Made by a program: the position numbers and the translations under genes. A DNA stretch of 64,000 nt from Marinobacter caseinilyticus (lineage in GTDB: Bacteria; Pseudomonadota; Gammaproteobacteria; Pseudomonadales; Oleiphilaceae). The stretch is from positions 124,001 through 188,000 of the forward strand of contig NZ_WUQJ01000037.1 in assembly GCF_011074955.1 (NCBI RefSeq), in the 5' to 3' direction. Positions 18,332-27,714 of the stretch are shown here, in pieces (position 1 is the first letter of the stretch; the number at the start of each line of letters is the position of its first letter). The notes beneath the pieces are model-generated. The model was not told the origin of the DNA, did not search any database, and saw nothing but the letters and a program-made list of their open reading frames with translations.

Positions 18332-20407
18332 ATGACGTCACTGGACGACATCCAGGTTACGGTGCTCAAAGGCGTCGGTGCGGCGTTGGCCGCGACGTTG
18401 GCCAAATTGGGCATTTATTCGCTGCAGGACCTGTTGTTTCACCTGCCGCATCGTTATGAAGACCGTACTCGCATTATCCCCATGGGTAGCCTTCGGGTCG
18501 GTGATGTCGGGGTGGTGGAAGGCGAGGTGATGAAGGCCGATCTGGTGATGGGGCGTCGCCGCAGTTTGCAGGTGACGCTGAAGGATCGTTCCGGTTTTCT
18601 TGTCATGCGATTCTTTCACTTCAACGCGGCACAAAAAAACCAGTTGACCGAAGGACAGGTCGTCCGGTGTTACGGCGAAGTACGGCCGGGCCGGGCCGGC
18701 TATGAATTCTATCACCCCGAGTATCAAGTAAACCCACCGCCAATGGCGGCGGAGGGGCAGGCGACACTGACGCCGGTGTACCCGCTGACCGAGGGTATCC
18801 AGCAGCCCAGAGTGCGCAGCTTGTGTCAGCAAGCCCTGACGTACCTTCAGCGTTACCCGATCCACGACTGGTTGCCGGACGCTCTGCTGACAGACTATCA
18901 GTTGCCAGGGATTTCCGAGGCGGTTGAATTAGTTCATGCACCACCCGCGCACGCGAACGTTCGTTTGCTGTTGGAGGGACGCCATCCGGCCCAGCAACGG
19001 TTGGTGATGGAGGAGTTGCTTGCCCACCAACTGAGCCTGCTTCGCGTCCGGGAGCAGATTCAGGCCCGGGAAGCCTTGCCACTGCTGCCCTCTGGTGATC
19101 TCGCGGAACGGTTTCTGGAGGCGTTGCCGTTTCGGCTGACCGGCGCTCAGCAACAGGTGAGTAGTGAAATTCGCCAGGACTTGACCCAGCCGCTGCCGAT
19201 GTTGCGTCTGGTGCAGGGTGACGTCGGTTCCGGCAAAACCGTGGTGGCGGCCCTGGCGGCCCTTCAGGCGATATCGGCCGGGACTCAGGTCGCCTTGATG
19301 GCTCCGACCGAAATTTTAGCCGAACAGCATTACAATAACTTCCGGCAATGGCTTGAGCCATTGGGCATCGAGCTGGCCTGGCTGTCAGGCAAAATCAAGG
19401 GCAAGGCCCGGGCCGCAGTGCTGGAACAAGTGGTCAGCGGGCGGGCGCCCATGGCCATTGGCACCCACGCGCTGTTTCAGGACGACGTGGTGTTTGATCG
19501 TCTGGCGCTGGTGATTATTGACGAGCAGCATCGTTTTGGCGTGCATCAGCGCCTGGCACTGAAAGAAAAAGGCGCCGAGGGCCGGCTGGCCCCTCACCAG
19601 CTCATCATGACCGCTACCCCCATTCCGCGCACCTTGGCCATGAGCGCCTACGCCGACCTGGATACCTCTGTCATCGACGAATTGCCTCCGGGGCGCAAGC
19701 CAATCGACACCATTGCTATTCCGGACAGCCGACGCGACGACATCATTGAGCGGGTCCGGGACGCCTGCCGGGCGGGTCGACAGGCGTATTGGGTCTGTAC
19801 CCTGATTGAAGAATCTGAAGCGCTCGAATGTCAGGCCGCCGAAGTGACCGCCGAGTCGTTGTCGGAACGCTTGCCCGAATTGCAGGTGGGGCTGGTACAC
19901 GGTCGCTTGAAAGCTGCGGAGAAAGCCGCTGTGATGGCGCGCTTTAAAGATGGCGAGCTGGACCTGTTGGTGGCGACCACGGTGATTGAGGTGGGCGTTG
20001 ATGTGCCCAACGCCTCGCTGATCATTATTGAAAACCCCGAGCGCCTGGGGCTGGCGCAACTTCACCAGTTACGCGGGCGTGTGGGTCGGGGCGAGGAGGC
20101 CAGTTACTGCGTGTTGATGTACCAGCCGCCTCTGTCCCTGAACGGCAAGGCCCGTTTGCAGGCCCTGCGGGAAAGCCAGGATGGCTTTGTGATTGCCGAA
20201 AAAGATCTTGAAATCCGTGGCCCGGGTGAAGTGCTGGGTACCCGGCAAACCGGGATGATGCAGTTCCGACTGGCAGATTTTGAACGCGACAAGGGCTGGA
20301 TAGAGACTGTGCGCACCTTGGCGCCCAATTTGATGAATGATACCCGGCGCGTAGACGCCTTGATCCGTCGCTGGTTGGGAGAACGTATCCGCTATGGTGA
20401 TGTTTAA
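18332..20407 (+). CDS. recG: ATP-dependent DNA helicase RecG
   Basis: Branch-migrating helicase acting on stalled forks and recombination intermediates. It has 691 residues: an N-terminal wedge (OB-fold) domain, then helicase motifs I GDVGSGKTVVA, Ia MAPTEILAEQH, II DEQHRFGV (a DEQH box), III MTATPIPRTLA and VI QLRGRVGRG. The length and all motifs are normal. Only seven bases separate it from oxyR. Confidence 0.97.
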   Translation: MTSLDDIQVTVLKGVGAALAATLAKLGIYSLQDLLFHLPHRYEDRTRIIPMGSLRVGDVGVVEGEVMKADLVMGRRRSLQVTLKDRSGFLVMRFFHFNAAQKNQLTEGQVVRCYGEVRPGRAGYEFYHPEYQVNPPPMAAEGQATLTPVYPLTEGIQQPRVRSLCQQALTYLQRYPIHDWLPDALLTDYQLPGISEAVELVHAPPAHANVRLLLEGRHPAQQRLVMEELLAHQLSLLRVREQIQAREALPLLPSGDLAERFLEALPFRLTGAQQQVSSEIRQDLTQPLPMLRLVQGDVGSGKTVVAALAALQAISAGTQVALMAPTEILAEQHYNNFRQWLEPLGIELAWLSGKIKGKARAAVLEQVVSGRAPMAIGTHALFQDDVVFDRLALVIIDEQHRFGVHQRLALKEKGAEGRLAPHQLIMTATPIPRTLAMSAYADLDTSVIDELPPGRKPIDTIAIPDSRRDDIIERVRDACRAGRQAYWVCTLIEESEALECQAAEVTAESLSERLPELQVGLVHGRLKAAEKAAVMARFKDGELDLLVATTVIEVGVDVPNASLIIIENPERLGLAQLHQLRGRVGRGEEASYCVLMYQPPLSLNGKARLQALRESQDGFVIAEKDLEIRGPGEVLGTRQTGMMQFRLADFERDKGWIETVRTLAPNLMNDTRRVDALIRRWLGERIRYGDV

Positions 20408-20544
20408 ACCGTTTCAGGGCCACCCCGGCTAGGTGTTCGGAGCCTTATCAGCGGTCAACGGCTAGACTGTGGTTGGTTGGCGTAAACTATTGAACAAGCG
20501 CGTGGCACATGCGCTTTGGGTGACTTAAAGAGAGGGAGCTACCC

Positions 20545-21909
20545 ATGGAATTACCTGTTGCTATCCAGCAGGCGCTGGACACCATGTCGCCCGGAATGGC
20601 GCTGGGGGATGCCGCGGTGAGTGGCGCCAATGACGCAGTACGTATGGTGCTTCTGAGCGATGATCAAGGCCAAGTGCAGGCAATATGCCGGCACCTGGAC
20701 TTGTTGGACATTGCGGCGCTGAACAAGCAACTGGGTCGTGACTTGCGGTTGCTGCCACTCAAGCAACAGGCGCAGCTCCGTGAGCGTCTCGGGCTGCCGG
20801 TGCTGCCTGCCTTGCCTGCGCTCACCGGATGGCCGACCTTCGTGGACAGCGCCGTCGATCAGCTTGAGACCGTGTCGTTGCACCTGGACGGTCAGGCCAC
20901 CGGCCTGACGCTGAATGGTGCTGATTTTCGCGCTCTGACCGACGATGCTCAGCGTCGCTCGTTCTGTGTCCCTTGTGCCGACATTGCCGTTAACATAAAC
21001 CAGCCGGAAAAAGATCTTTACCAACTCAATTCTGCGCTAAAACGCTTCACAGGCCTGCGAATTCAACAACGCCTGAATGACACCCTGGAGTTACCGCCAC
21101 TGCCGGAGACTGCGCAACGGATCATCCATCTTCGAGTGAACCCAAATGCGGTGATGGGGGACCTGGTCGACATTGTTGAGAGCGACCCCAGTTTGGCCGC
21201 GCAGGTGGTGAGTTGGGCCTCGTCCTCTTTTTATGCGGCCGCCGGTCAGGTGCGCTCGGTGCACGATGCGGTTTCCCGGGTGCTGGGCTTCGATCTGGTG
21301 ATGAACCTGGCGATGGGGTTGGCGTTGGGGCGAACCTTAAAACAGCCGGAGGATCAGCCGGAAGGGTTCGTGGGCTACTGGCAACAAGCGATCTGGCAGG
21401 CCCAGTCGGGGGGTATTCTGGCCAGTATGATGCCTAGGGGCAAGCGGCCGGCCTTCGGCTTGGCCTACCTGGCGGGACTGCTCCACAACTTCGGTTATCT
21501 GGTGCTGGCGCAGGTATTTCCACCCCATTTCCAGCTTGCATGCCGCTCGTGGGAGGTCAATGCCCACGAAGACACTGCGATGGTGGAGCAGTTTCTGCTG
21601 GGTATCACTCGGGAGCAGATTGGCGCCCAACTGATGAGTAATTGGGGCATGCCTGAGGAGATCAACGTCGCCCTGCGTCATCAAAAAAACCCGGGCTATG
21701 ACGGTGAGTTTGAGGTCTACGCCAAATTATTGTGGCTTGGCCGTCAACTGTTGACCGCCCGGGGCATTCCGCTGGGGGTATCGGAAACCATTCCGGATGC
21801 GCTCTTTGATACGCTGGGGCTTGACCGTGTTCAGGTTGAGGCCCAGTTTGACGAGTTGGTTGAGAGCAAGGATAGCATCATGGCGATGGCGGGCATGATG
21901 CAGCCCTAA
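20545..21909 (+). CDS. YbaK-like plus HDOD domain protein
   Basis: A 454-residue fusion. Residues about 25-160 resemble YbaK/ProX-type aminoacyl-tRNA deacylase domains (VRMVLLSDDQGQVQAICRH, LGRDLRLLP). Residues about 190-400 form an HDOD domain with LPPLPETAQRIIHLRVNP, VESDPSLAAQVVSWASS and LAYLAGLLHNFG. HDOD proteins lack the HD catalytic pair and serve in signalling. A similar fusion lies downstream of recG in Pseudomonas. Whether the N-terminal domain retains deacylase activity cannot be told. An AGAGGGAG ribosome site precedes the ATG. Confidence 0.8.
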   Translation: MELPVAIQQALDTMSPGMALGDAAVSGANDAVRMVLLSDDQGQVQAICRHLDLLDIAALNKQLGRDLRLLPLKQQAQLRERLGLPVLPALPALTGWPTFVDSAVDQLETVSLHLDGQATGLTLNGADFRALTDDAQRRSFCVPCADIAVNINQPEKDLYQLNSALKRFTGLRIQQRLNDTLELPPLPETAQRIIHLRVNPNAVMGDLVDIVESDPSLAAQVVSWASSSFYAAAGQVRSVHDAVSRVLGFDLVMNLAMGLALGRTLKQPEDQPEGFVGYWQQAIWQAQSGGILASMMPRGKRPAFGLAYLAGLLHNFGYLVLAQVFPPHFQLACRSWEVNAHEDTAMVEQFLLGITREQIGAQLMSNWGMPEEINVALRHQKNPGYDGEFEVYAKLLWLGRQLLTARGIPLGVSETIPDALFDTLGLDRVQVEAQFDELVESKDSIMAMAGMMQP

Positions 21910-21990
21910 AGGTAGTCGGGTGTCTCTTGCGCGGTGCTCGTGATGGGTGGCCAGGCAGCGCAAGGATAGCAGGTACAAAATTACAGAGAT

Positions 21991-22014
21991 AAAAAAGCCG
22001 GCCCGAAGGCCGGC
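21991..22014 (-). terminator. leftward intrinsic terminator with UUCG tetraloop
   Basis: Read on the minus strand: GCCGGCC, loop TTCG, GGCCGGC, then six T residues (the A-run at 21991-21996 on the plus strand). On the plus strand no T-run follows, so it does not serve the HDOD gene. Confidence 0.8.
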
Positions 22015-22150
22015 AAGCTCACCCGCTTATAACAACCCATACGCACAATGCAGACTGGCGGGGTGGAGATTGAATCGCTCCGCCAAGACAACAGACTTCA
22101 ACGCCGGGCTTGTCTCCCAAGGCGTTGAACGTCTCTCATTTAAAGTTAGA
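21991..22150 (-). ncRNA. candidate small RNA upstream of an orphan leftward terminator
   Basis: No protein gene lies between 21910 and 22337. On the minus strand this stretch has a 9-bp hairpin (stem 22097-22105 with 22121-22129), a 6-bp GC hairpin (22056-22061 with 22080-22085) and then a textbook terminator. The minus-strand gene at 22338 already has its own terminator at 22295-22314, so the second one implies another leftward transcript or a back-up stop. The 5' end is not defined; about 150 nt is a guess from the first strong hairpin. I tested it by eye against 6S, 4.5S, tmRNA, Spot 42 and RsmY/Z and saw no match. Confidence 0.4.
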
Positions 22151-22294
22151 CAAAGTGCGCAGAATTAAAAGCGGGGGTAAAGGCTGTTCAGTCGCTGACA
22201 GGCGCGTCAGCTTTTAGTTAGCTTCCAAAAGAGTTGATTTTACAACGCTATTACAATTTGATGAAGCGGGTTTTGGTTACAAAAAATTACATAA

Positions 22295-22314
22295 AGGCCG
22301 TGCCGCAACGGCCT
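22295..22314 (-). terminator. terminator of the DUF2489 gene
   Basis: A 7-bp stem AGGCCGT/ACGGCCT lies 23 bp after the stop of the minus-strand gene. It is followed by TTATGTAA and then six T residues, so the U-run is displaced and the terminator is probably leaky. Confidence 0.5.
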
Positions 22315-22337
22315 GTTTGAAAGGGAAATGACAACCG

Positions 22338-22793
22338 TCAGAACCGGTGATGGCGAATGGCGGTGGCCGCCCGGCGAATGGTATCGGCGTGTTTCTGCTC
22401 GAGTGCAAACCGCTCTTTATCCATTTTCTGGACAAATTTTGAGTCAGTGTCCTGCCGGGCCTGATGGGTCGGCATGTGCTGCATTTGCTCGTGCATTTCC
22501 TGAAAGATGCGGTAGGGCGCCTGGCTCAGTAAATCCGGTGCGACGTGCTCAAGTAAGCCTTTGATTCTCAGGCACGCTTCGGAATACTCGATCTGGTCCT
22601 GCTCGACCGCCATTGCCAGAACCTGAATGCTTTCAACCATGCCGTCCCGGCGCTGATCCTGGAAGGCTTTGCTCTTGGCCGCCGCCGATTGGTCACGGCG
22701 AATGGTGCGGAGTTGGCGGGTGATAAAGACCCCTAGAAACGCAATGGCTCCCACCCCCATTATTATCATTGTCCACTGCAGCCACGTCGGCAT
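22338..22793 (-). CDS. DUF2489 family membrane-anchored protein
   Basis: A 151-residue protein with one N-terminal membrane helix (residues about 6-27, WTMIIMGVGAIAFLGVFI) and a charged helical cytoplasmic part carrying RRDGMVESIQVLAMAVEQDQIEYSEACLRIKGLL. This Trp/Glu-rich pattern is what I recall for DUF2489. The function is unknown. A TAAGGGA ribosome site precedes the ATG. It is 191 bp downstream of the oxidoreductase gene on the same strand. Confidence 0.75.
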   Translation of the reverse strand: MPTWLQWTMIIMGVGAIAFLGVFITRQLRTIRRDQSAAAKSKAFQDQRRDGMVESIQVLAMAVEQDQIEYSEACLRIKGLLEHVAPDLLSQAPYRIFQEMHEQMQHMPTHQARQDTDSKFVQKMDKERFALEQKHADTIRRAATAIRHHRF

Positions 22794-22984
22794 AAAATTC
22801 CCTTATCGTGAGTTGGTGGAAGGCCGGTCGCCCGCAGCCGTGTGCCGGTCAGATGCACCGGCCGTACTGAGGCGTCCGCGCTCGCTGTTTTCAAGTTTAT
22901 CAAAGATACGCCTGCAGACCCATGGTGGGCATCGGCTCCTGCGCCCGCTCCGTTATGCCGCGCCAGACTCACAACTGCCGTTTT

Positions 22985-25279
22985 CTACGCCCGTTTTCGC
23001 GAGCGTTCGGCTTTCCAGACTTTGACAGTGACCGTCTGGCCATTAAGTACGGATGTGCCACTGAGTGGATCAATCTGGTCATCGCAAATGATGTCGTTGA
23101 TGCTGGCACCAGCGTGGGCTTCCGCTATCGCCTGCTGGGTGCCTTGGCGTGTATGTCCCCAGCCGTGGGGGATGGACACGACGCCGGGCATCAAATCCTC
23201 GGTAATCTCGATTGGCACCACAATCCGGCCCGCCTCGCTGGAGACTTCTGCGGCGTCGCCCTCACTGAGCCCGCAGCGGGAAGCGTCTTTCGGATGAATC
23301 ATCAGGGTGCACCGATCCTTGCCTTTGACCAGTCGCTGGCTGTTGTGCATCCAGGAATTGTTGCTGCGCACGTGACGCCGACCAATTAGCTGGAGTTCAT
23401 CGGCCACCGGCGTCGTGAGTCGCTCGTGCAGTCGGTCGAGGTCGTTGAGGTAACGTCTTGGGGCGAGGTTGATTTTGCCGTCACGGGTATAGAGTCGGTC
23501 CGGCAGGCAGGGGCGCAGTGGCCCCAGGTCCACGCCGCTGGGTTGATCCCTCAGCGCCGACAGCGACAACCCTTTGGGCAGGTCACGCCAACGCCGGTCC
23601 AGCGGGCTGAGGCGGGCGAGGCTGCGCAGCGGGTGTTGACGAGGCAGAATATCCACCAGCAAATCGAGGGCGGGCTGTACCAGGGTTCTGGCGGCTCCGA
23701 CGTCGGTGCCGTAGGGACCGCTTCGCAACATCAAATCGAGTAATGGGTCCGGGCCCAGTTGTTTGAAGGCGCGCCAGCCCAGTTCGGCCCGCAACGGTAA
23801 CCGCCCACCCTTGCGCCGTTGCTCCAGCCGGTGGGCCAACTCCAGCAGTATTTGCCAGTCATGGCGAGCGTCCGGCCCGGGTTTAAACAGCGCCTCGCTG
23901 AACTTGGCGACGTTGTGGACCGCAAACATGCTGAAAATCAGATCGTAGTGGCTGCGCTCCAGGGCCGCCGTCGGCGGCAGGATGATGTCGGCATGGCGCG
24001 TGGTTTCGTTTAGGTAATAGTCGACCGAAACCATGAACTCCAACTGCCCGAATGCCTCTTCCAGCCGGCCTCCATTGGGGCTCGACAACAGTGGGTTGCC
24101 GGCAATCGTAACAAACGCCCGAATCTGGCCGTCACCGGCGGTGAGGATTTCATCCGCCATGGTGCTGGCGGGGTACTCGCCACCAAACTCAGGCAAGCCT
24201 TTGACACGGCTCATGCGTCGGGCAAAGTGGCCTTTCTGACCCGACATCGCGCCCAGGGCTACCATATCGATAGCGGGCTGGGTGAACATCATGCCGCCGG
24301 TGCTATCGAGCTTGCCGGTTAAAATATTCAATACATAGATCAGCCAGGTGGCTACGCCGCCGTGGGCCTGGGTACTGGTTCCGATGCGACCATACAAGGC
24401 TGCTTTCGGGGTTGTGGCTAACTGCCGGGCGATGGCCCGGATCGCGTCCGGTGACAACCCGGTATGGGCGCTCACCGCCTCGGGACTGAACGGAAGCGCC
24501 GCCAGCCGCACCAGGTCGACATCCTTGGTCCAGGCGTCGGCGTGGCCGAGATCGACCAGACCTTCCACAAACAGGGTGTTCACCATCGCCATCAACAACA
24601 GGGCGTCACTGCCGGGGCGGATGAAATGAAACTCATCGGCCAGTTTGCCAGTCTCTGTGCGGCGGGGGTCGATCACGATGAACTTGCCGCCGCGGCCTTT
24701 CAGCGCTTTAAGCCGCCCTCGAATATCCGGCACGGTCATCAGGCTACCGTTGGACGCCATGGGATTGGCGCCAATGCAGATAAACAGGTCGGTGCGATCG
24801 ATATCAGGAATCGGAAACAGCACCTGATGACCGAACATCTCCAGGCTGGCCAGCATGTGAGGAAGCTGATCATTTGAAGTGGCGGAAAACCGGTTCTGGG
24901 TGCCCACCGCGCGCAGGAAGGGTAAACCCGCGATCATGGCACCGTGATTGTGGACATTGGGGTTGCCTTGATAGACGCCGATGGCATTTTTACCGTGCTC
25001 TTCGCGGATCTGATGCAGGCGGTCGGCCACCAGGTTGAAGGCTTCGTCCCAGCCGATGTCCTGCCAGCCGTCAGCGGTGCGCTTCAGTGGTGTCTTGAGG
25101 CGATCCGGGTCTTCATGGAGGTCTTGCAAGGCAATGGCTTTGGGACAGATATGACCGTGACTCAACGGGTCATCGCGGTCGCCCTTAATGGACTCAATAT
25201 GGCCGTCCTTGACTTCGATGGCGACGCCACACATGGCTTCGCACAAGTGGCAGGTCCGTAAATGAGTACCGTTCTCCAT
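22985..25279 (-). CDS. molybdopterin-dependent oxidoreductase (4Fe-4S)
   Basis: A 764-residue member of the DMSO reductase/formate dehydrogenase family. The N-terminal 4Fe-4S motif uses Cys10, Cys13, Cys17 and Cys45 (CHLCEAMC ... HICPKA). Molybdopterin guanine dinucleotide binding segments such as FICIGANPMASN and FIVIDPRRTETGKLAD follow, with a C-terminal molydop-binding barrel (VSIPHGWGH). There is no Tat signal, so it should be cytoplasmic. No partner subunit, chaperone or molybdenum cofactor gene is next to it, so the substrate and electron partner are unknown. Confidence 0.88.
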   Translation of the reverse strand: MENGTHLRTCHLCEAMCGVAIEVKDGHIESIKGDRDDPLSHGHICPKAIALQDLHEDPDRLKTPLKRTADGWQDIGWDEAFNLVADRLHQIREEHGKNAIGVYQGNPNVHNHGAMIAGLPFLRAVGTQNRFSATSNDQLPHMLASLEMFGHQVLFPIPDIDRTDLFICIGANPMASNGSLMTVPDIRGRLKALKGRGGKFIVIDPRRTETGKLADEFHFIRPGSDALLLMAMVNTLFVEGLVDLGHADAWTKDVDLVRLAALPFSPEAVSAHTGLSPDAIRAIARQLATTPKAALYGRIGTSTQAHGGVATWLIYVLNILTGKLDSTGGMMFTQPAIDMVALGAMSGQKGHFARRMSRVKGLPEFGGEYPASTMADEILTAGDGQIRAFVTIAGNPLLSSPNGGRLEEAFGQLEFMVSVDYYLNETTRHADIILPPTAALERSHYDLIFSMFAVHNVAKFSEALFKPGPDARHDWQILLELAHRLEQRRKGGRLPLRAELGWRAFKQLGPDPLLDLMLRSGPYGTDVGAARTLVQPALDLLVDILPRQHPLRSLARLSPLDRRWRDLPKGLSLSALRDQPSGVDLGPLRPCLPDRLYTRDGKINLAPRRYLNDLDRLHERLTTPVADELQLIGRRHVRSNNSWMHNSQRLVKGKDRCTLMIHPKDASRCGLSEGDAAEVSSEAGRIVVPIEITEDLMPGVVSIPHGWGHTRQGTQQAIAEAHAGASINDIICDDQIDPLSGTSVLNGQTVTVKVWKAERSRKRA

Positions 25280-25724
25280 GAATTGCCTCTCCCGTCCTCT
25301 TTATTTTAAGTTTTTCAGTCGGCCCAATCACCGGAACCGCCAGATCGGTTTTGTTAGGCAACCAGATTAGCAGGAATCAGGGGGGATGGGAAAAGTCCCG
25401 GGATAATTGGTGTAGGGCTGCTCCGGCCCAAGGATGATGGTACACCGGAATCCTCGTCAGTCTGTTTCTCAATGCTGTTCAAAAACTCAAACAGCCTGAG
25501 CAGGTACCGGAGCATCAGTCGCACAAGGGCCAGAACAAAGCCGGCTTCCAAGGTTTATCGCGCCTTTTCAAATGAAAGCGGTTGGTTGTTGAATAGACGT
25601 GCAGTGGAGAATAGGAAACCAAAATAACCGAGGGGACTGAGGTGAACAGATGCACGAGTTCATGCTGAGGTCATGGTAATGCGGGAACACAGCAGGGTAT
25701 TTCGAGTTAATCGCAATGTCAAAA
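25280..25724. other. 445-bp intergenic region, nothing recognised
   Basis: Lies between the oxidoreductase start and tRNA-Ile2. It should contain the oxidoreductase promoter near 25290-25330, where the sequence is AT-rich. A 65-codon minus-strand frame at 25354-25551 starts with TTG without a ribosome site and has no domain, so it is not called. No repeats or hairpins stand out. Confidence 0.5.
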
Positions 25725-25801
<77 letters not shown>

Positions 25802-25817
25802 GGAAACCGGTAAGGAA

Positions 25818-25853
25818 GCGGGCGCCATTATACCCATGAGGGTTGGCGCCCGC
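25818..25853 (-). terminator. rpoD terminator hairpin overlapping the tRNA promoter
   Basis: A perfect 10-bp stem (GCGGGCGCCA with TGGCGCCCGC) begins 16 bp after the rpoD stop. On the minus strand it is followed by TTCC, a poor U-run. The loop contains the TATAAT of the downstream tRNA promoter. Confidence 0.55.
25827..25832 (-). promoter_or_regulatory. -10 box for tRNA-Ile2
   Basis: A perfect TATAAT on the minus strand. Its spacing would start RNA near 25820, about 19 nt before the mature tRNA. No good -35 element is visible 17 bp upstream. Confidence 0.5.
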
Positions 25854-25869
25854 TACTGTTGTGATGGAC

Positions 25870-27714
25870 TTACGAGTTGCCCTGGTCGTCAATGAAGCCG
25901 CGCAGGTGATCGGAGCGGGAAGGGTGGCGCAGTTTGCGCAGGGCCTTGGCTTCGATTTGACGGATACGCTCCCGGGTGACATCGAACTGCTTGCCGACTT
26001 CTTCCAGGGTGTGATCGGTATTCATTTCAATACCAAAGCGCATGCGCAGTACCTTGGACTCCCGTGCGGTCAGGCCGGCCAGTACCGAGCGAGTTGCTTC
26101 GCGCAGACCTTCTGCGGTGGCGGAATCGACCGGTGAGAGTGCCTGGATGTCTTCGATGAAGTCGCCCAGGTGGCTGTCTTCGTCGTCGCCAATCGGCGTC
26201 TCCATGGAGATCGGCTCTTTGGCAATCTTCAGTACCTTGCGGATCTTGTCTTCCGGCATTTCCATGCGCTCGCCGAGTTCTTCCGGCGTCGGCTCACGGC
26301 CCATCTCCTGAAGCATCTGACGGGAGATACGGTTCAGTTTGTTGATGGTCTCGATCATGTGGACCGGAATACGGATCGTACGGGCCTGGTCCGCAATTGA
26401 GCGGGTGATGGCCTGACGAATCCACCAGGTTGCATAGGTGGAGAACTTGTAGCCACGGCGGTATTCGAACTTGTCGACCGCTTTCATCAGGCCAATGTTG
26501 CCTTCCTGGATCAGGTCAAGGAACTGCAAGCCACGGTTGGTGTACTTTTTGGCAATCGAGATAACCAGACGCAGGTTGGCTTCCACCATTTCCTTCTTGG
26601 CACGCCGGGCCTTGGCTTCACCAATGGACACTCGACGGTTGATTTCCTTGATGTCGGGTATGTCCAGATCGACTTCGTTCTGAATGTTGGCGATCCGCTT
26701 CTGCATCCGGATGATTTCATCCAGGCGCTCGCTCATGGGCGCAGCATAGTTTTTCTTGCTCTTGCTGATCTTGGGCGCCCAATCGATGTTGGTTTCGTTG
26801 CCTGGGAACGACTTGATGAAGTCCTTCCGCGGCATTTTGCACTCACGCACGCAGATGCGCATGATGGTGCGTTCGTTTTCGCGGACCAGTTCGTTGGTGG
26901 AGCGAATCACGTTAACCAGTTCATCAAACGCTTTGTTGCCCAGCTTGAAGGGCGCAAAGACCTTGCCGAGTTCGTTCAGGGCTTCCTGGGTGGCTTTGTG
27001 ACCACGGCCATGTTTCTCAAGTGCTTTGTTGGCAACCGCGAGCTTCTCGTTCAGCAGTTCGAACCGCAGGCGAGTCTCTTCGGGATCTGGCCCGCTTTCG
27101 GTTTCTTCCTCTTCGTCATCGTCGCTGTCGTTGTCGCTGGAATCGGAGTCGTTGCTGGTTTCCGCCGGGGTTTCCTCGGGCATAAACGGTTCGGCGTCGT
27201 CGGGGTCGAGGAAGCCGGTCACGATGTCGCTGATGCGACCTTCGTTTTCAATAATTCGTTCGTACGCCTGAATGACGGTACCGGTGGTGCCGGGGAAGTG
27301 TGCGACGGCCGCCATCACATCTCGGATGCCTTCTTCGATGCGTTTGGCGATGACAATCTCGCCTTCCCGCGTCAACAGCTCCACAGTGCCCATCTCACGC
27401 ATGTACATGCGCACCGGATCTGTGGTGCGGCCTGCGTCCGATTCCACTGCTGCCAGCGCCGCAGCGGCTTCTGCAGCCGCTGCTTCGTCGGCCGTGGAGT
27501 CGCCATCGGTCATCAGCAGCGTATCGGCGTCTGGGGCGACCTCGGATACCTGAATGCCCATGTCGTTGATCATCCGGATGATGTCTTCAACCTGGTCTGG
27601 GTCGGCTATGTCTTCCGGGAGGTGATCGTTAACCTCGGCGTAAGTCAGGTAACCTTGTTCTTTGCCTCGGGCAATGAGGTCTTTCAAACGTGATTTTTGC
27701 GAATTGCCTGACAT
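25870..27714 (-). CDS. rpoD: RNA polymerase sigma-70 (RpoD)
   Basis: Housekeeping sigma factor, 614 residues from ATG 27714 (a GTG two codons earlier is possible). Region 1.1 is N-terminal, and region 1.2 includes DPVRMYMREMGTVELLTREGE. An acidic insert NDSDSSDNDSDDDEEEE lies near residues 193-210 in the non-conserved region. Region 2 has KKYTNRGLQFLDLIQEGNIG and FSTYATWWIRQAITR; region 4 has TRERIRQIEAKALRKLR. It is the last gene of rpsU-dnaG-rpoD, 169 bp after dnaG, and is followed by a hairpin and tRNA-Ile2. Confidence 0.98.
   Translation of the reverse strand: MSGNSQKSRLKDLIARGKEQGYLTYAEVNDHLPEDIADPDQVEDIIRMINDMGIQVSEVAPDADTLLMTDGDSTADEAAAAEAAAALAAVESDAGRTTDPVRMYMREMGTVELLTREGEIVIAKRIEEGIRDVMAAVAHFPGTTGTVIQAYERIIENEGRISDIVTGFLDPDDAEPFMPEETPAETSNDSDSSDNDSDDDEEEETESGPDPEETRLRFELLNEKLAVANKALEKHGRGHKATQEALNELGKVFAPFKLGNKAFDELVNVIRSTNELVRENERTIMRICVRECKMPRKDFIKSFPGNETNIDWAPKISKSKKNYAAPMSERLDEIIRMQKRIANIQNEVDLDIPDIKEINRRVSIGEAKARRAKKEMVEANLRLVISIAKKYTNRGLQFLDLIQEGNIGLMKAVDKFEYRRGYKFSTYATWWIRQAITRSIADQARTIRIPVHMIETINKLNRISRQMLQEMGREPTPEELGERMEMPEDKIRKVLKIAKEPISMETPIGDDEDSHLGDFIEDIQALSPVDSATAEGLREATRSVLAGLTARESKVLRMRFGIEMNTDHTLEEVGKQFDVTRERIRQIEAKALRKLRHPSRSDHLRGFIDDQGNS

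Noticed and set aside
21991..22294. Identity of the candidate RNA as 6S, 4.5S, Spot 42, tmRNA or RsmY/Z
   Set aside because: None of the recalled core sequences or repeated GGA loops are present.
25354..25551. 65-codon minus-strand frame between the oxidoreductase gene and tRNA-Ile2
   Set aside because: TTG start, no ribosome site, no domain; hydrophobic stretch could be chance.
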